A DNA stretch of 64,000 nt from NCBI RefSeq assembly GCF_028583425.1, contig NC_072806.1, positions 36,874,001-36,938,000 of the forward strand, written 5' to 3'. Source of the stretch: Eublepharis macularius (taxonomy: Eukaryota; Chordata; Lepidosauria; Squamata; Eublepharidae). Position 1 is the stretch's first letter. Each line of letters starts with the position of its first letter. Of the stretch, positions 34,467-46,162 are shown piece by piece. Below the pieces are notes generated by a model. It did not search any database. It saw only the letters and a list, made by a program, of their open reading frames with translations, and had not been told where the DNA came from. The translations under genes were made by a program, and so were the position numbers.

Positions 34467-34584
34467 GGGCCAAGCTACAAGTGACGAATGACACTTGAAC
34501 GGCAAGTGGATTGAGTGGAGCGCAAGTGAACAGGGAGGAATACACTTGCCGTTCAAGTGTCATTCGTCACTTGTAGCTTGGCCC
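34467..34584. mobile_element. Palindromic Harbinger-like MITE, copy 5 (short form)
   Basis: This is a 118-bp fold-back with near-perfect arms (GGGCCAAGCTACAAGTGACG and its complement), flanked by the direct repeat TAA. It inserted at the 3' side of a minus-strand SINE (34240-34458). Confidence 0.8.
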
Positions 34585-34940
34585 TAAGACCCCTGGGCCA
34601 ACGGCTGAGCTCCAAACCACAAAAGAAAAATAAGAACCCACTTAAGCCGAAGCCAGCTGGGGCTCAATGACTGGACATGCGTGTGGCCTGCAAGAGGCCT
34701 CTGGTTCAGCCCCGCCAGCATCGCCAGCTAAAGGGCCTCAGGTAGCAGAGAAGACTTTCTGCCACTGTGGGCTATTGAGATGGAAGGATATCAACGTTTA
34801 AAGGGACAGATGTTGAGAGTTGCTGTCAGCCAGAGCAGTACAAGGACAATTCCATATGTGCAGAAGAAAGAAATCTTCCTCTGGTTTTTACTCATAGATG
34901 CAGAGGAGTTAGCCGTGTTAGTCTGTGGTAGCAAAATCAA

Positions 34941-35065
34941 AAAGAGTCCAGTAGCACCTTTAAGACTAACCAATTTTATTGTAGCATAAGCTTTCGAGAA
35001 TCAAGTTCTCGAAAGCTTATGCTACAATAAAATTGGTTAGTCTTAAAGGTGCTACTGGACTCTTT
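34941..35065. repeat. Perfect 60-bp-arm palindrome with 5-nt spacer
   Basis: Positions 34941-35000 are an exact reverse complement of 35006-35065, separated only by TCAAG. The arm contains AGTCCAGTAGCACCTTTAAG and CATAAGCTTTCGAGAA. The same repeat family appears at 1672-1885 with diverged arms. Complete identity of the arms suggests recent formation or continued gene conversion. Confidence 0.9.
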
Positions 35066-35634
35066 CTGGTTTTTACATCACTACAGATTATGTCCTGCTG
35101 AGAAAGGGTGCTGTGTCTCCCATTTCTCCAGGGACACCTAGACAGACATGATTTCCCCTTAAAACGACCACCTTTGCCAACCCCCACCCCACCCCCAGTG
35201 CAAGCAAGCAGCAAGAAGACAATTCAAGCGACCAGTCAAGGATGAAAGGAAAGAGAACTTTCCATTCACTGAGCTCAGCAGATTCTGAGTTGACCCCTAC
35301 CAAGCTGGGGGACTTTGGACTCGCACTAACATTCTTTATGGGCAGTGACGAGTTCACCGTGCAGAACCACCTGGGTAATTGGGGTTGCTTGTCCTGAAGA
35401 TTAACTCTCTGTTTGCTTGCAGCTCTGCAAACGCGAATCCCCTTTACTTTGGAAGCTTTTTTTTAATCCGTCAAGGGGTCATTTGTGGAATTTCCCGGAT
35501 GTGTTATTATCACCCTCTTTTGCTGGGGGTGGTGTGAGGGTGAAATTTTGAAAAAGAATGAGGAACCCCAACCTCATATTCTTTGTACAGCCATCCTTTC
35601 CCAACAGTCCCGAGGCCATTTCATTGTCACCTAG

Positions 35635-35856
35635 AGTCGCCAATCTCCAGTCCAGGTATGGCTTTGATACACCCCAAAATTACAACTGATCCTCCAAACG
35701 ACAGAGATCAGTTCCCCTGGGGGAAATGGCTGCTTTGAAGGGTGGACTCTACAGTATTATACCCCACTGAGGTCACTCTCCTCCCAAACCCCACCTTCCC
35801 AGGATCCACCCCCAAATTTCCAGGAACTTCCTAACCCAGAGTTGGCAACCCTTTAG
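35635..35856 (+). repeat. GGTTGCCAAC-family dispersed repeat
   Basis: It starts GTCGCCAATCTCCAGTCCAG, has AAATGGCTGCTTTGAAGGGT and ends CAGAGTTGGCAACCC. Confidence 0.7.
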
Positions 35857-36334
35857 CCACCCAAGCCTTTATTTAACTGAAACTACCGAGGTAGATCCTA
35901 CCACTCCACTGAGATAAATTTATTACGATATGTAACATTTGAAGCCACTGGAGGAAGAGCCACTTGTCGGGGTGTGGGGGTGTGTGGATCAATCCCATCA
36001 CCGGCATCTAGGAACAGCCAAGAATTGAGATGTGCAAACGGCAACCCCTGATTTTAGGAACAAATTGAGACCTTCTGTTTCAGCTGCCCTTGGGATGGTT
36101 CCTTTGATCTGTCCCCTGCATGATTTTTATTTTCACAGGGGCCGAAAGGTTCCTTTTCTAGTTGGTCCTGCGGCAGCATTGACCTTAAAAACCTGTGCTT
36201 TTAATTTCAGTTGCATAGATATTGTGTCTGTTATCTTAAAAAAGAATTGCATGGCACTCCCATGTTTAAACACCAAAAATAAATTCAAGATGTAAATTTT
36301 AAAAACTAGACCACTTAGGAGCTAAAGGCACAAC

Positions 36335-36596
36335 CAGGGCTTTTTTTGTGGGAAAAGAGGTGGTGGAACTCAGTGGGTTGCCCTTGGAGAAAATGGTCAC
36401 ATGGCTGGTGGCCCCGCCCCCTGATCTCCAGACAGAGGGGAGTTGAGATTGCCCTCCACACTGCTCCAGTGGCGCGGAGGGCAATCTAAACTCCCCTCTG
36501 TCTGGAGATCAGGGGGCGGGGCCACCGGACATGTGACCACTTTCACGAGGTCCCGGAACTCCATTCCACTGCGTTCCAGCTGGAAAAAAAGCCCAG
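36335..36596. mobile_element. Palindromic hAT MITE, family CAGGGCTTTTTTTC, copy 4
   Basis: This copy is in the opposite orientation to copies 1-3 and begins CAGGGCTTTTTTTGTGGG. Its right end has mutated to GCCCAG. It is flanked by the exact 8-bp repeat GGCACAAC. Confidence 0.9.
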
Positions 36597-36604
36597 GGCA
36601 CAAC

Positions 36605-37616
36605 AATAACCTTTTGATGTTCCCCAAAGCTCTCTTACCAACCAAAAAGAGAGGTGGACTTAGCCTAGCCTTTCCTCAAATACAACTGCCCCAGATTTAC
36701 CCCAGAGAAAGTCGATATTGTCTGGTGACTGTGCCCACCTTTGACAAAACACTGGTCCCATTTTATCTTTTGGGGCAATTTTGAGGTGGCATTTAAGAGT
36801 CTCAGGTAGTGGTCTTTCACATAATCTCCTACGTGATTCTAGCGGCAGCTTCCGACAGCGATAGAGTAAGCTGTTCTCTTGTCACCCCATAGAAATGCAC
36901 AGAGCTCAGATGAGAATACCTGCCAGTCCCTCAACTGTCCAGGGCCTCTGTGTCATCCATATGCTCCAATGTTCCAAGTGTGTGCACACACGTGCGAGCA
37001 TTCTGGTTTCAGCCACCTCTGTCTTCATCCTTTACGGAGCACACAGGTTGGGGCCATGTTCCTGCCGTGTCAAGAAGTAACACAGTCAGATGCATGTTGT
37101 GGGTTGTCAAGACTGCAGGGCATGTAGAGAAGGAGCTTCAGTTTTCTTCCCTTGTTCCATTTTCCAAGCTTGAAACAGTCCTGGGGGGAGTTGTTGGGGG
37201 AACCCATGTGTACCCCAGAGAACATGTGGGTTTCACCAAAGAGCACCACATGGGGCTCATACAAGCTGAAAAATGTTGCAGGGGGAAGACTGAAGCCCCT
37301 TCTGTGGGCACACTGTGGTCCTGGATCCTAATCAGGCACTGCCCAATCAGGAATTCTGGAGAACCCACAAGCAAATGTTTGGTGAAAAGGTGGGGACAAA
37401 GATCCAACCTGTCCTCTGTGATGTGCAAAGGGAGACTCTCAATTCTGGCACCCATAAAATGCCAGCATGCTGTTTCCCACACATTCTCCACTTCAGCATG
37501 TAGGAGCTGTTTGTCAGGCCTGCTGTTTGTGTATGAGTTATCCTGGAAGGACTCACTGATCCTTGGTAGCACTAAATATTCTCTGCAGTAACACATAATG
37601 GAGGCAATGGGCGACA
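36605..37616. other. Unassigned block with overlapping open frames
   Basis: Open frames of 213 codons (36950-37591, plus) and 159 codons (37138-37617, minus) overlap here. Neither shows a domain I recognise or plausible splice partners. The block lies between a hAT MITE and a dispersed repeat and may itself be an unrecognised repeat. Confidence 0.4.
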
Positions 37617-37910
37617 CTCAAGCAGTGTATTGTCAAAGGCTTTCACGGCCGGAGAACGATGGTTGTTGTGGGTTTTCCGGGCTGTATTGCCGTGGTCTTG
37701 GCATTGTAGTTCCTGACGTTTCGCCAGCAGCTGTGGCTGACATCTTCAGTGGTGTAGCACCAAAAGACAGAGATCTCTCAGTGTCACTGTGTGGAAAAGA
37801 TGTTGGCAGGTCATTTATATCTACTCAGGAGGGGTGGGGTTGAGCTGAGTCATCCTGTAAGAGTTTCCCAGGGTGTGGAATGCTTTTATGTTTGCCTCTT
37901 GGTGTGACAA
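37617..37910. repeat. Dispersed repeat (CAAAGGCTTTCACGGCCGG end)
   Basis: It begins GTCAAAGGCTTTCACGGCC and includes TGGTCTTGGCATTGTAGTTC and CATCTTCAGTGGTGTAGCAC. It is the same family as 40677-40850. The source element is not certain. A retroelement 3' or terminal region is possible. Confidence 0.6.
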
Positions 37911-38582
37911 GAAAGGTATAGTAACATGTACACAAAATTTACCTCTCTGAAATGTTGCAGGGTAAAGTGGACAGTACATTCCTATGTGCTCCGCTCACAC
38001 TATAACATTGATGGCAACCAGAGGCAGGGGCTTTTCTGTAGTGGTGCCTCAGTTGTAGCTTGTAGGCCACCTGCTTTCTTAAATTCCAGGTGCCTAGCTG
38101 AGAAGTATTTTTCTTTATTCTATTGGTCATGTAGCATTTGTGTTTTGCCTTTTTTGTTTTGTTCTTCAGCTTTTAAATCGTCCGCAGCTGAACTGATTTT
38201 TAACTGATGATTATTTTTATGCTTCTGCATTCTGATGACTTCAGTGGTTTTAATATGCCTTTAACGCTTCTATTTGATTCTTTATGTACTAATTTCATGA
38301 ATGTGGCTAGTTATTTAAAATACTGTTTTTCATTTATTTTAAGTCATGTAATGTTTTATACCATTCAGGACGGGAGGGGGCAGAGGGAAGCAGCTTAGAG
38401 ATATACATATTCCTTTCACATGTTGGAAGCCTCCTTTGTTCTAGAATAATAAAAGGCTGGTCCCAAGGGCTTTTCTGCTGTGACACCAAGTTCTGGAATG
38501 CCATTTTCTTTTTCTTTTCCCAACACCAGGTGAAAACATTTTAATAGGATGTAATGGATCAGTTCAGGTGGTGACCTCTATT

Positions 38583-39004
38583 CAGGGCTTTTTTTCTAGG
38601 AAAAGAGGTGGTGGAACTCAGTGGTGGCACTCAGGACCGCCCAATGATGTCACTTTGTGTCAGCTGGAACAAGGGGGGAGTTTTTAAAAGTTTAAATCGC
38701 CCTCGGCCCTCTCCACGCAGAGCGGCGTGGAGGGCAATCTCAACTCCCCTCTGTCTGGAGATCAGGGGGAGGGGCCACCAGCCATGTGAACATTTTCAAG
38801 AGGTTCCGGAACTCCGTTCCACTGCGTTCCAACTAAAAAAAGTCCAGGACTGGCCCAAAGTCAGCCAGTCCAGGACTGGCCCAAAGTCGGCAATCTAAAC
38901 TCCCCTCTGTCTGGAGATCAGGGGGCGGGGCCATCAGCCATGTGACCATTTTCAAGAGGTTCCGGAACTCCGTTCCCCCGCGTTCCAACTGAAAAAAAGC
39001 CCTA
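38583..39004. mobile_element. Palindromic hAT MITE, copy 5, internally rearranged
   Basis: The outer ends match the family (right end mutated to GCCCTA) and are flanked by the exact 8-bp repeat CCTCTATT (38575-38582 and 39005-39012). At 422 bp it is much longer than its relatives. Inside, an apparent second right end at about 38840 is followed by two tandem copies of a 26-bp unit (38842 and 38868), and then arm sequence resumes at about 38890. A different GATGTCAC-containing segment replaces part of the left arm. Confidence 0.88.
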
Positions 39005-40168
39005 CCTCTATTAGGGATATGTTGTTTTTTCCTTCCAGTTCTTCATTCCCAGCTCTACTGTATTATGTAGTTTTACAAAGAATCTTTTATGGTTGACTCA
39101 AACATTGCCATATTTTGTAATCCACTTGCTGTTTGACTGAATAGCTTTTACTAGGAATCTTTGCTGTTAAATTCAAATGTTGTAACTCAAATGTTATCAT
39201 GTTTTGTAATTACTGACTGGTTTTACCACACTTAAAATCCGCCTTCAGTCCCAGTGAAAATAAATTAAATTTTTCAAGAATATCTCATGGCATTTCATGT
39301 TCTCATTGATGCTGTTGCTATCTGAGACAAATTATATAATAGTATATGCTTTATGCTAATTCATATAATATAATAGTATATGTTTTATAGCATTCTTTAG
39401 TTTCATATTGCAAATCCTTTTGAGAAGCTCTTTTAGCAGAAAAAGAGCAGGTGTTTTTTGAACCCGAGAGACCTGACTGAATCTCTGGATGAGTCAGTCC
39501 TCTTTTTGTTTTCCCTACCCCACTGAGATAACCATGCCTCACTTCTTGGATTAAGAGTATAGATTGCAAAGAATGAAAGGGTATCCCTGTTACACTTTCA
39601 GCATACACCATAATCTTGAGTGCCACTCAGAAATACTGCTTTTGAAACAGTCCCTTTGGCTCTGGGGTTCAGAGCATGCACCACAGCCGGGAAGCGATTC
39701 CCACTCGGGAAGTATCAGGAAAAGAATAATCTTGTTCTTTTTCAGACAGGAAGACGGTGTGTTGACAACACAGAGTGATGCCATAAAATTGGGCTGTATA
39801 ACTCGAAGCCTGCAATCTGAGTTTTAGACTTATCTGATTGCTTGAGGCTTTAAAGTTGTGTGTGTGTCAGGGCGGGGGGGGTGGGGAGTACACAATCCCA
39901 GGATGAGAATGTATGGCTTTCAGACTTCGTTTTCAAAGATCACTTTCTGCAGTGACTTTTCTGCAAAAGAACTAATGTGTAAGAGAGAATTCTGCGGCAC
40001 ATGTCAATGCATGCTGTTGTGAATCAATGGGTGGATCCAGGTGGCCAGATCGACTGTGTCAAGATAGGGGGCCATCTTCCAGGCTAGCCCGAGTTTGGAG
40101 AAGGCATTTTTACCGCTGCATTAACTTGCTTCTGTAGCGGTAGTGTTGGATCCAGTATAACCTCCAAG

Positions 40169-40360
40169 TCAGCCAGGGTCAACTGAAAGCCCATCAAAAG
40201 CGGGGAGCACACTGTGCTTCAAGATCTCTGCCTTTTCAACCAGCATCACTTCACTCTTGTCTGGGTTCAGTTTCAATTTGTTTGCTTCCAACTTCCTCCA
40301 CATCACCCAGCTTTGGTGCTTGAGGAGCATGAGGAAAACCAGACCCTCCCCACAATTCAA
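40169..40360 (-). mobile_element. L2-type LINE reverse-transcriptase fragment
   Basis: The minus strand encodes KLEANKLKLNPDKSEVMLVE, the conserved NPDKTE motif block of L2/CR1-clade reverse transcriptases. The copy is short and broken on both sides. Confidence 0.75.
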
Positions 40361-40676
40361 AATTTAGAGAGCAGTTCCAAGAGCGAATCCCATGGTTGTT
40401 CACTGGGAGTGCACGGGTGGGTGAGGCTGGAAGAAGCTACTTGCCACCTGGTGTAGGAAGAGTCTGAACAGAGTGGCCTGGTAGTTAAACATGCTCAAAT
40501 GAAATGCTACTTGTTCTATATAAACCCTTCCCACATGAACATATTCAGGTTTGTAGACCTTCTCCAAAATGCTAAAGAGATCTTCTATACGTGATTATTT
40601 TCCAGAGAACTCTACAGTTCCTTTGAAGCTTGAATCTGGAGATTCCCTGACCAGATTAGTAATGGGAGACAATGTA

Positions 40677-40850
40677 TTGTCAAAGGCTTTCACGGCCGGA
40701 GAATGATGGTTGTTGTGGATTTTCCAGGCTGTATAGCCGTGGTCTTGGCATTGTAGTTCCTGACGTTTCACCAGTCACAGCTGCTGGCAAAACGTCAGGA
40801 ACTACGATGCCAAGACCACGGCTATACAGCCCGGAAAATCCACAACAACG
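40677..40850. repeat. Inverted pair of the CAAAGGCTTTCACGGCC repeat
   Basis: Arms of 60 bp at 40709-40768 and 40790-40849 are reverse complements with few mismatches (GTTGTTGTGGATTTTCCAGG against CCCGGAAAATCCACAACAAC). They are separated by 21 nt. The left side extends to GTCAAAGGCTTTCACGG. This is a second family in which two copies sit head to head. Confidence 0.75.
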
Positions 40851-43800
40851 AATGGGAGACAAGTTTCTTTCAAAAGATGCCTTTTGTATTCCTGTCGGTG
40901 TCCCCCTGCTAACCTCACATGGTTGTTGTGGAGGTAAAAACAGGTAAGGAGAACCATACCCATCATCTTGAATTTCTTGAAGGAAAGGCAGGATAAAAAT
41001 GGGAGGGATGTGGTAGGATGCATTGCTCATGCTTCAGAGTGCTGCTCAGAAATCTCTGCAACACAGTAGACAAGTTGCCAGGGAAAGCAGCTCCCCGCTG
41101 TAGGAAGCCTGAAAACACCACTGCCCCCAAAAGAGCTCTTAACAAAATCTCCACACTTACCTTTCCAAGGGCCCTACGTCCTGTTCAGGTGTCTCACGTC
41201 ACTTCCGAGGCTGTAATAAATCTTCCGTAGCAGATGATAAGAGTTAAGTGCCCTCACCTTGAAACACGCGGGAGGAAGGGCTATAAAGGGCCAGGCGGGC
41301 AAACAGAACGCTAAGGTGGCCGCTCCATAAAAACTGACTCTGACCTGGAAGGCAACAAACACTTCCACAGGCTGTTCAAAGGAACTCGCCAAAGAAGATG
41401 GAACACGTCGTCCAAAGAAGTGGGGCACAGTTTTAAATCTAGCGGAGGCCTCTGCTTTGTGAGAAGCCTAAATTGCTTTTCTATGCACACACAAATATAC
41501 TCCCAAATAGCTAGTTCTCAAACGTGTGGAGTGAAACTTGTATGTCCTAAATGTCTCTGCCGTGCTTCCTCTGCCCCGTATAACACCCTTCCCATCTCCA
41601 CCTTAAACTGGCAATAGAGAAGGGAAGAAGGAGGGGAACAGCAATTTACAATGCATTTAAACAGTATGGCTCAGGGGAGCACTGTTATGTTGTGTCATGT
41701 AAATAAGTGTGTTGGTCTTATTTCTCTGTATTTCATGTGGGGGGTTGAATATTTGCTACTGTGGTTTTAAATGCAGGCCTCTGAGGTGCAAAGGGCTAGA
41801 TGGGTGAATGGCGTGTGCCGTGACTGGGTGGTAGCTGTATCTAGGGAGCAGAGGGAACTGCAGTTTTTAGAGTGCTGAGGAAAAGAGTTTATTCCATCAG
41901 GGGATTCTGTCTAGTTTAGTGAGTGTCTCAGAGAAAGGTTATTCCGTCTAGTTCGTTGATTCTGTCCGGGGAAGCCAACGTGGGTGGAAGTCTGAGTGGA
42001 CGAACTTTGTGGATGAACGCAGCCTAAGTGGCAACAGAAGGAAAGTCGAGTTCAGCCAGGCAATCTGTGGGGGGAAACCTGAGACAATCTATGTCTTGTG
42101 TATGTGAGAGGAATGTTTATTCTGTTAATAAAGATCTGTGTGGAAAATTAGTTTTTGTGACTGGGTCTGTGAATATACCTTTAAGAATATATAACTATTT
42201 TGAAACCACCAAGCTTATGAACCTATTCTGCAACCAATACATTTATCAAGACTGCAACTACCATGCATATATACTTAAATACATTCTCTCTCTGGTTAAG
42301 CAAAGAGTCTTTTTCATCTGGAATATATGACCCCTTTTTTACTGCACAGCCACCCACATGGACGGACTGTTCTGTCACACTACCATCTGTTGCTAAACCC
42401 TCCTAGAATACCAGTTAAATGGAATTGCTCTAAGGCAAAAGTCTTTAGTGGTAACAACTCCCTTTTTGCAACACTAAAGAAGTCAGGGCGGGAGCAATAT
42501 ATAGGTCACACAAAGAGGGCAAAACACCGCAGGTGGTGTTAGTAGTGGGATGCAAACCAAAGGGATGGTGTTCTTGAGGTAAAAAGTCTGGGTAAAGTAG
42601 AGAACACCTGCAGCTGTGTGTGTGGGGGGGCTGGGGGGAGTGCTGGTTGTGACCAGGGTCCTCCTGAGATAAAAGCTTAAGGTAACATGAGGAGGAGCTG
42701 TAAAAAAGAAAATTTAAGCCATGTAAACAGAAATGCTGCATGCTTAATGTAGGTTTGCCTTGAAAGATGGTATAGAAACTTTTAATTGGTTCTGAATGCA
42801 GCAGTGAGAAATTGGACAGGCACAAATGTTTGGGAACACTTCTCTCTGTTATGGAAAGAGCATCACTGACTGCCTTTCTTTTCTAGAGACCATTATAGGG
42901 ATACTGGATTTCACAGCCTGGAATTGCTGATCTCACTTTCAATTCCCTTTTGTGCAAATCAAACATGCAAGTGTTTATTTTCATGCCATTTATTGCTTTC
43001 TATCTAAGCAATCTGAATCCTGTTTTTACATATCAATGGCAAAGATCATAACATGGCATATGAGAATGTGAAACCAAGATCTTAAATATGGCTAGTGTGT
43101 GAAACCAGGACTCAGCTCACAGACAATTGTTCCTAACCTGGTTTGCCTTGCAAAATGCTGGTTTTATTGCATTTCCTGGTAACCCAGGATGCAATGCAGT
43201 GAAAGCAGCGCCAGAAAAGAAGCTGGCATTAAGCCAGGATACCTGCATTCACATATGTCACATGTAGGAAAATGTTCAGTTCTGATCCAATTTTCAGTTC
43301 TGGATTTTTTGCATTCTTTTAGAATCATTTTTTAAAAAAAACCTGAGGTTTGGACTCTCCTTAAATGCCCCTATTCATCTCTGGAAATGCTCATTCAACC
43401 CACCTTTGCACATATATACAGTATCCCGAAAGGATGTGGAAATAAAGGACACAAAATGCATCCTGGCCAAGACAGTATATGAAAATGCCTTACACAAAGG
43501 CAGGCCCCTGGTCCATAGCTTAGTACTCTCGACATGGCCAGGAGCAGCCTTTTGGATGTTGGGCAAAGCAGGGTCAAGATCCTTTACTAGAGGTGCTGAG
43601 AATTGAACATGGGGCTTTCTGCATACAAAACTCTACCCACAGGGCCCAAAACCCTCCCTAGTAGAACAAGAAGGCTGAACCACAACATTCGGAGTCCACA
43701 GATTTCAACCCAAATGTAGAACTAGAGGGTAACAGAAATCTCAGGGTTTCCAGTTTCATTCAGTGGCTCAGCCATCATAAAAAATCTGCGAATAAAAGCA

Positions 43801-44637
43801 ATAGATGTAGACAAAAAGTCCCTTTCATGGGAGTTCTGATTGCCAGGAGCCTAGCCTAACAGTGGGACACTGAAAAAGTAGCAACATCACCTGATGTTTG
43901 GTCCTGGCACTGACTGCAAAATCTTCACAAGACCAGGCAAAGAGCATGTTACTTCCATCCTGCAATCTCTCCATTGGTGAGACAGCCTTGCCGCCAAGTG
44001 AAACAGTGTGTACAGAGTGGCTGAGTCTCAATTACAGGGATTTGTCAGCCAAATCAATGGCAGACCAATTCTCAATACTTCGCGGATGTACTTCTGAAAG
44101 GGATCGGCCCTTTTCAAAGAAAGGTCATACAAAGTTAGAGACTCCCCTTTTCAGAAGACATGAAAGCTCCCAGTATGGCAGACTACTTCTCAATGTTTCT
44201 TTTTAAAACTAAGTAACAATAAATGATACATTTTTAAAATTGGGAAAAACCAGTGCTTAGAAGAAGTATTCAACATGAGTCTTCAGGCCATGTGACTCTT
44301 CCTCAGGGCTCATGATTTCTTCAGGTTTGGGTTTCCATTGAAATGCGGTGCTGGACCGGGCCAAAGCACTTTCCCATGGACCTCTGCACTTGGGACAGTG
44401 TCTCGTTCGAACCAGGCTTTGAAAAGATGGCAGCCCAGCTGAAATCAGGCCTCAGATGTCTAAAATCGAGCGGGGAATGGAGAGGGGAAATGGACCTATT
44501 CACTATAGTCTCAGGACAACAAACAGCAAAAGTTAACATTGGTGGTATTTATTAGATTATAAATAAGGTGTTTGAGTAAGGAAGACATTATGCAAAACCC
44601 CTAATAAGGACAAAGGCAGCAATATATAAAAGAGTAG
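40851..44637. other. No gene recognised (3.8 kb)
   Basis: No supported exon. An AATAAA at 42127 and long-terminal-repeat-like composition at about 41700-42200 were noted, but no paired ends were found. Confidence 0.45.
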
Positions 44638-44866
44638 AAGAGCCAGTATGGTGCAGTGGCTAGAGTGATGGACCACACTCTGGGCAATTCAGGTCCAGGT
44701 CCCCACTCTGCCATGGAAGCTTGCTGGGTGACCTTCAGCCAGTCACACACTCTCAGCCTAACCTACATCACAGGGTTGTTGTGAGGGGAAAAAGGAGGGG
44801 AGGAGAATGATGTGAGCAGCTTTGGTCCCCATTGAGAAAGCAGGAATATAAATGAAGAACCTTTAA
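44638..44866 (+). mobile_element. Sauria-type SINE
   Basis: It starts GAGCCAGTATGGTGCAGTGG and continues CCATGGAAGCTTGCTGGGTG, CAGCCTAACCTACATCACAG and GGGTTGTTGTGAGGGG. It ends at ATATAAATGAAG. Confidence 0.85.
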
Positions 44867-45885
44867 AAAAAAGTATTTCCTACAAGTGAAAGAACTGAAA
44901 CTAGACTCTTTTTGGCTCAAAGACATCCATGCTAAACCACCATTTATACTAGCCGTGGTTTAGAACTCGCCCCACGGTCTGAGTTTCTGAACATACATCA
45001 GGGCAAACGATGTTTAAGAGCCGCTCCCAGATTCTGGAAATGCAGCAAAAGCCTTCATTGTGGTTTGTCAATTTGGGCAGCTTGCCAAACTAGGGTCATC
45101 ACACTGGACAAATCCATTTCAAAGCATGGCCTCCATATTCTGACACAAACGATGGTCTTTTGATTCAGATATCATGAAAAAATACATTTAAGGTTTCCTA
45201 TCCATGGTTTTATAATGTGATGTCTGAATTGAGGCACACACAGTTTGTAACACTGCACTTAAAAGAAAATTCTGAAGATGTGATCTCCCCACCACCATCC
45301 AAATCAAGAGGCACAAAACCTGCCATAATTATGGCCAGCACTCCACACAGAACAGGCCGAGGCACACATGGCGGCATAACAGATGGGTATGAACCTGATA
45401 GGGCTGAAGGCACAAGAAGCCTCAGGCTGCAACTTGCAGTGCAGGGACCAGGAATGCAAATCTGAAAATGGCACACACCAGAGTGAGATGGAATAGGCAG
45501 GTGTGAAAAGTCCCTTTTTTGCATTCTTCAACAGCGCTCTGAGGGATTTTGAGTGGCAGCAGGAAGGTGTCTGGGCTAATCTTTTAAAATATTTTTGTGA
45601 GGAATGTTCTACAGCTTGCCCACAAGATGTAGCATTTTCCCTCCTGAGCTTGCTTGGAGCTTTCTAGACACTGGAAATCTGTTTCACCTCTGACTGCATT
45701 CTGTTACCTCATGGTATGGGATGAGGCAATAACTGGGCATACATTTTAAATTACACTTAAATTAGTATCTCCAAAGGATATGCCAATCCAGAAATACTTA
45801 TATTACATGATACCCATTTAAGCCAATTTCCTTGAAATAATCACCCAATTTGTACAGAGAACAAACAAGTACAGCACTTCTTGGA
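44867..45885. other. No gene or clear repeat recognised
   Basis: Moderate A/T content. The longest open frames are about 100 codons and lack motifs. Confidence 0.5.
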
Positions 45886-46113
45886 TCTCATAAATGTCTG
45901 CTGGCCCTTTCTTACATGCCCAGGATAATGCTGATTGCCACTTTGGGGTCAGGAAGGGATTTACCACGAGGCCAGACTGGGCGCGGATCCTGGAAATGTT
46001 TTGCCTGGGGGCACTGGGGGAGAGAGGGGGGAGGTAGCTGTGAGTTTCCTGCACTGTGCTGGTGGTTGGACTAGATGACTTTTGGGGTATCTCCCAGCTT
46101 TAAAAGTCTATGT
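45886..46113 (+). mobile_element. CR1 3' fragment
   Basis: It has GATTGCCACTTTGGGGTCAG, GCTGGTGGTTGGACTAGATG and ACTTTTGGGGTATCTCCCAG, typical of the CR1 3' untranslated region in plus orientation. It lies just left of the hAT-like element at 46163. Confidence 0.75.
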
Positions 46114-46162
46114 CTAGGAAACTTCATTCTACTTTATACACTTTTGTCACAATCATCATGTG

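Noticed and set aside
36950..37617. Overlapping frames of 213 (plus) and 159 (minus) codons
   Set aside because: No domain recognised and no intron-exon context; kept only as an unassigned block.
41685..42260. Possible solo long terminal repeat with AATAAA at 42127
   Set aside because: No terminal TG...CA pair with flanking duplication could be found.
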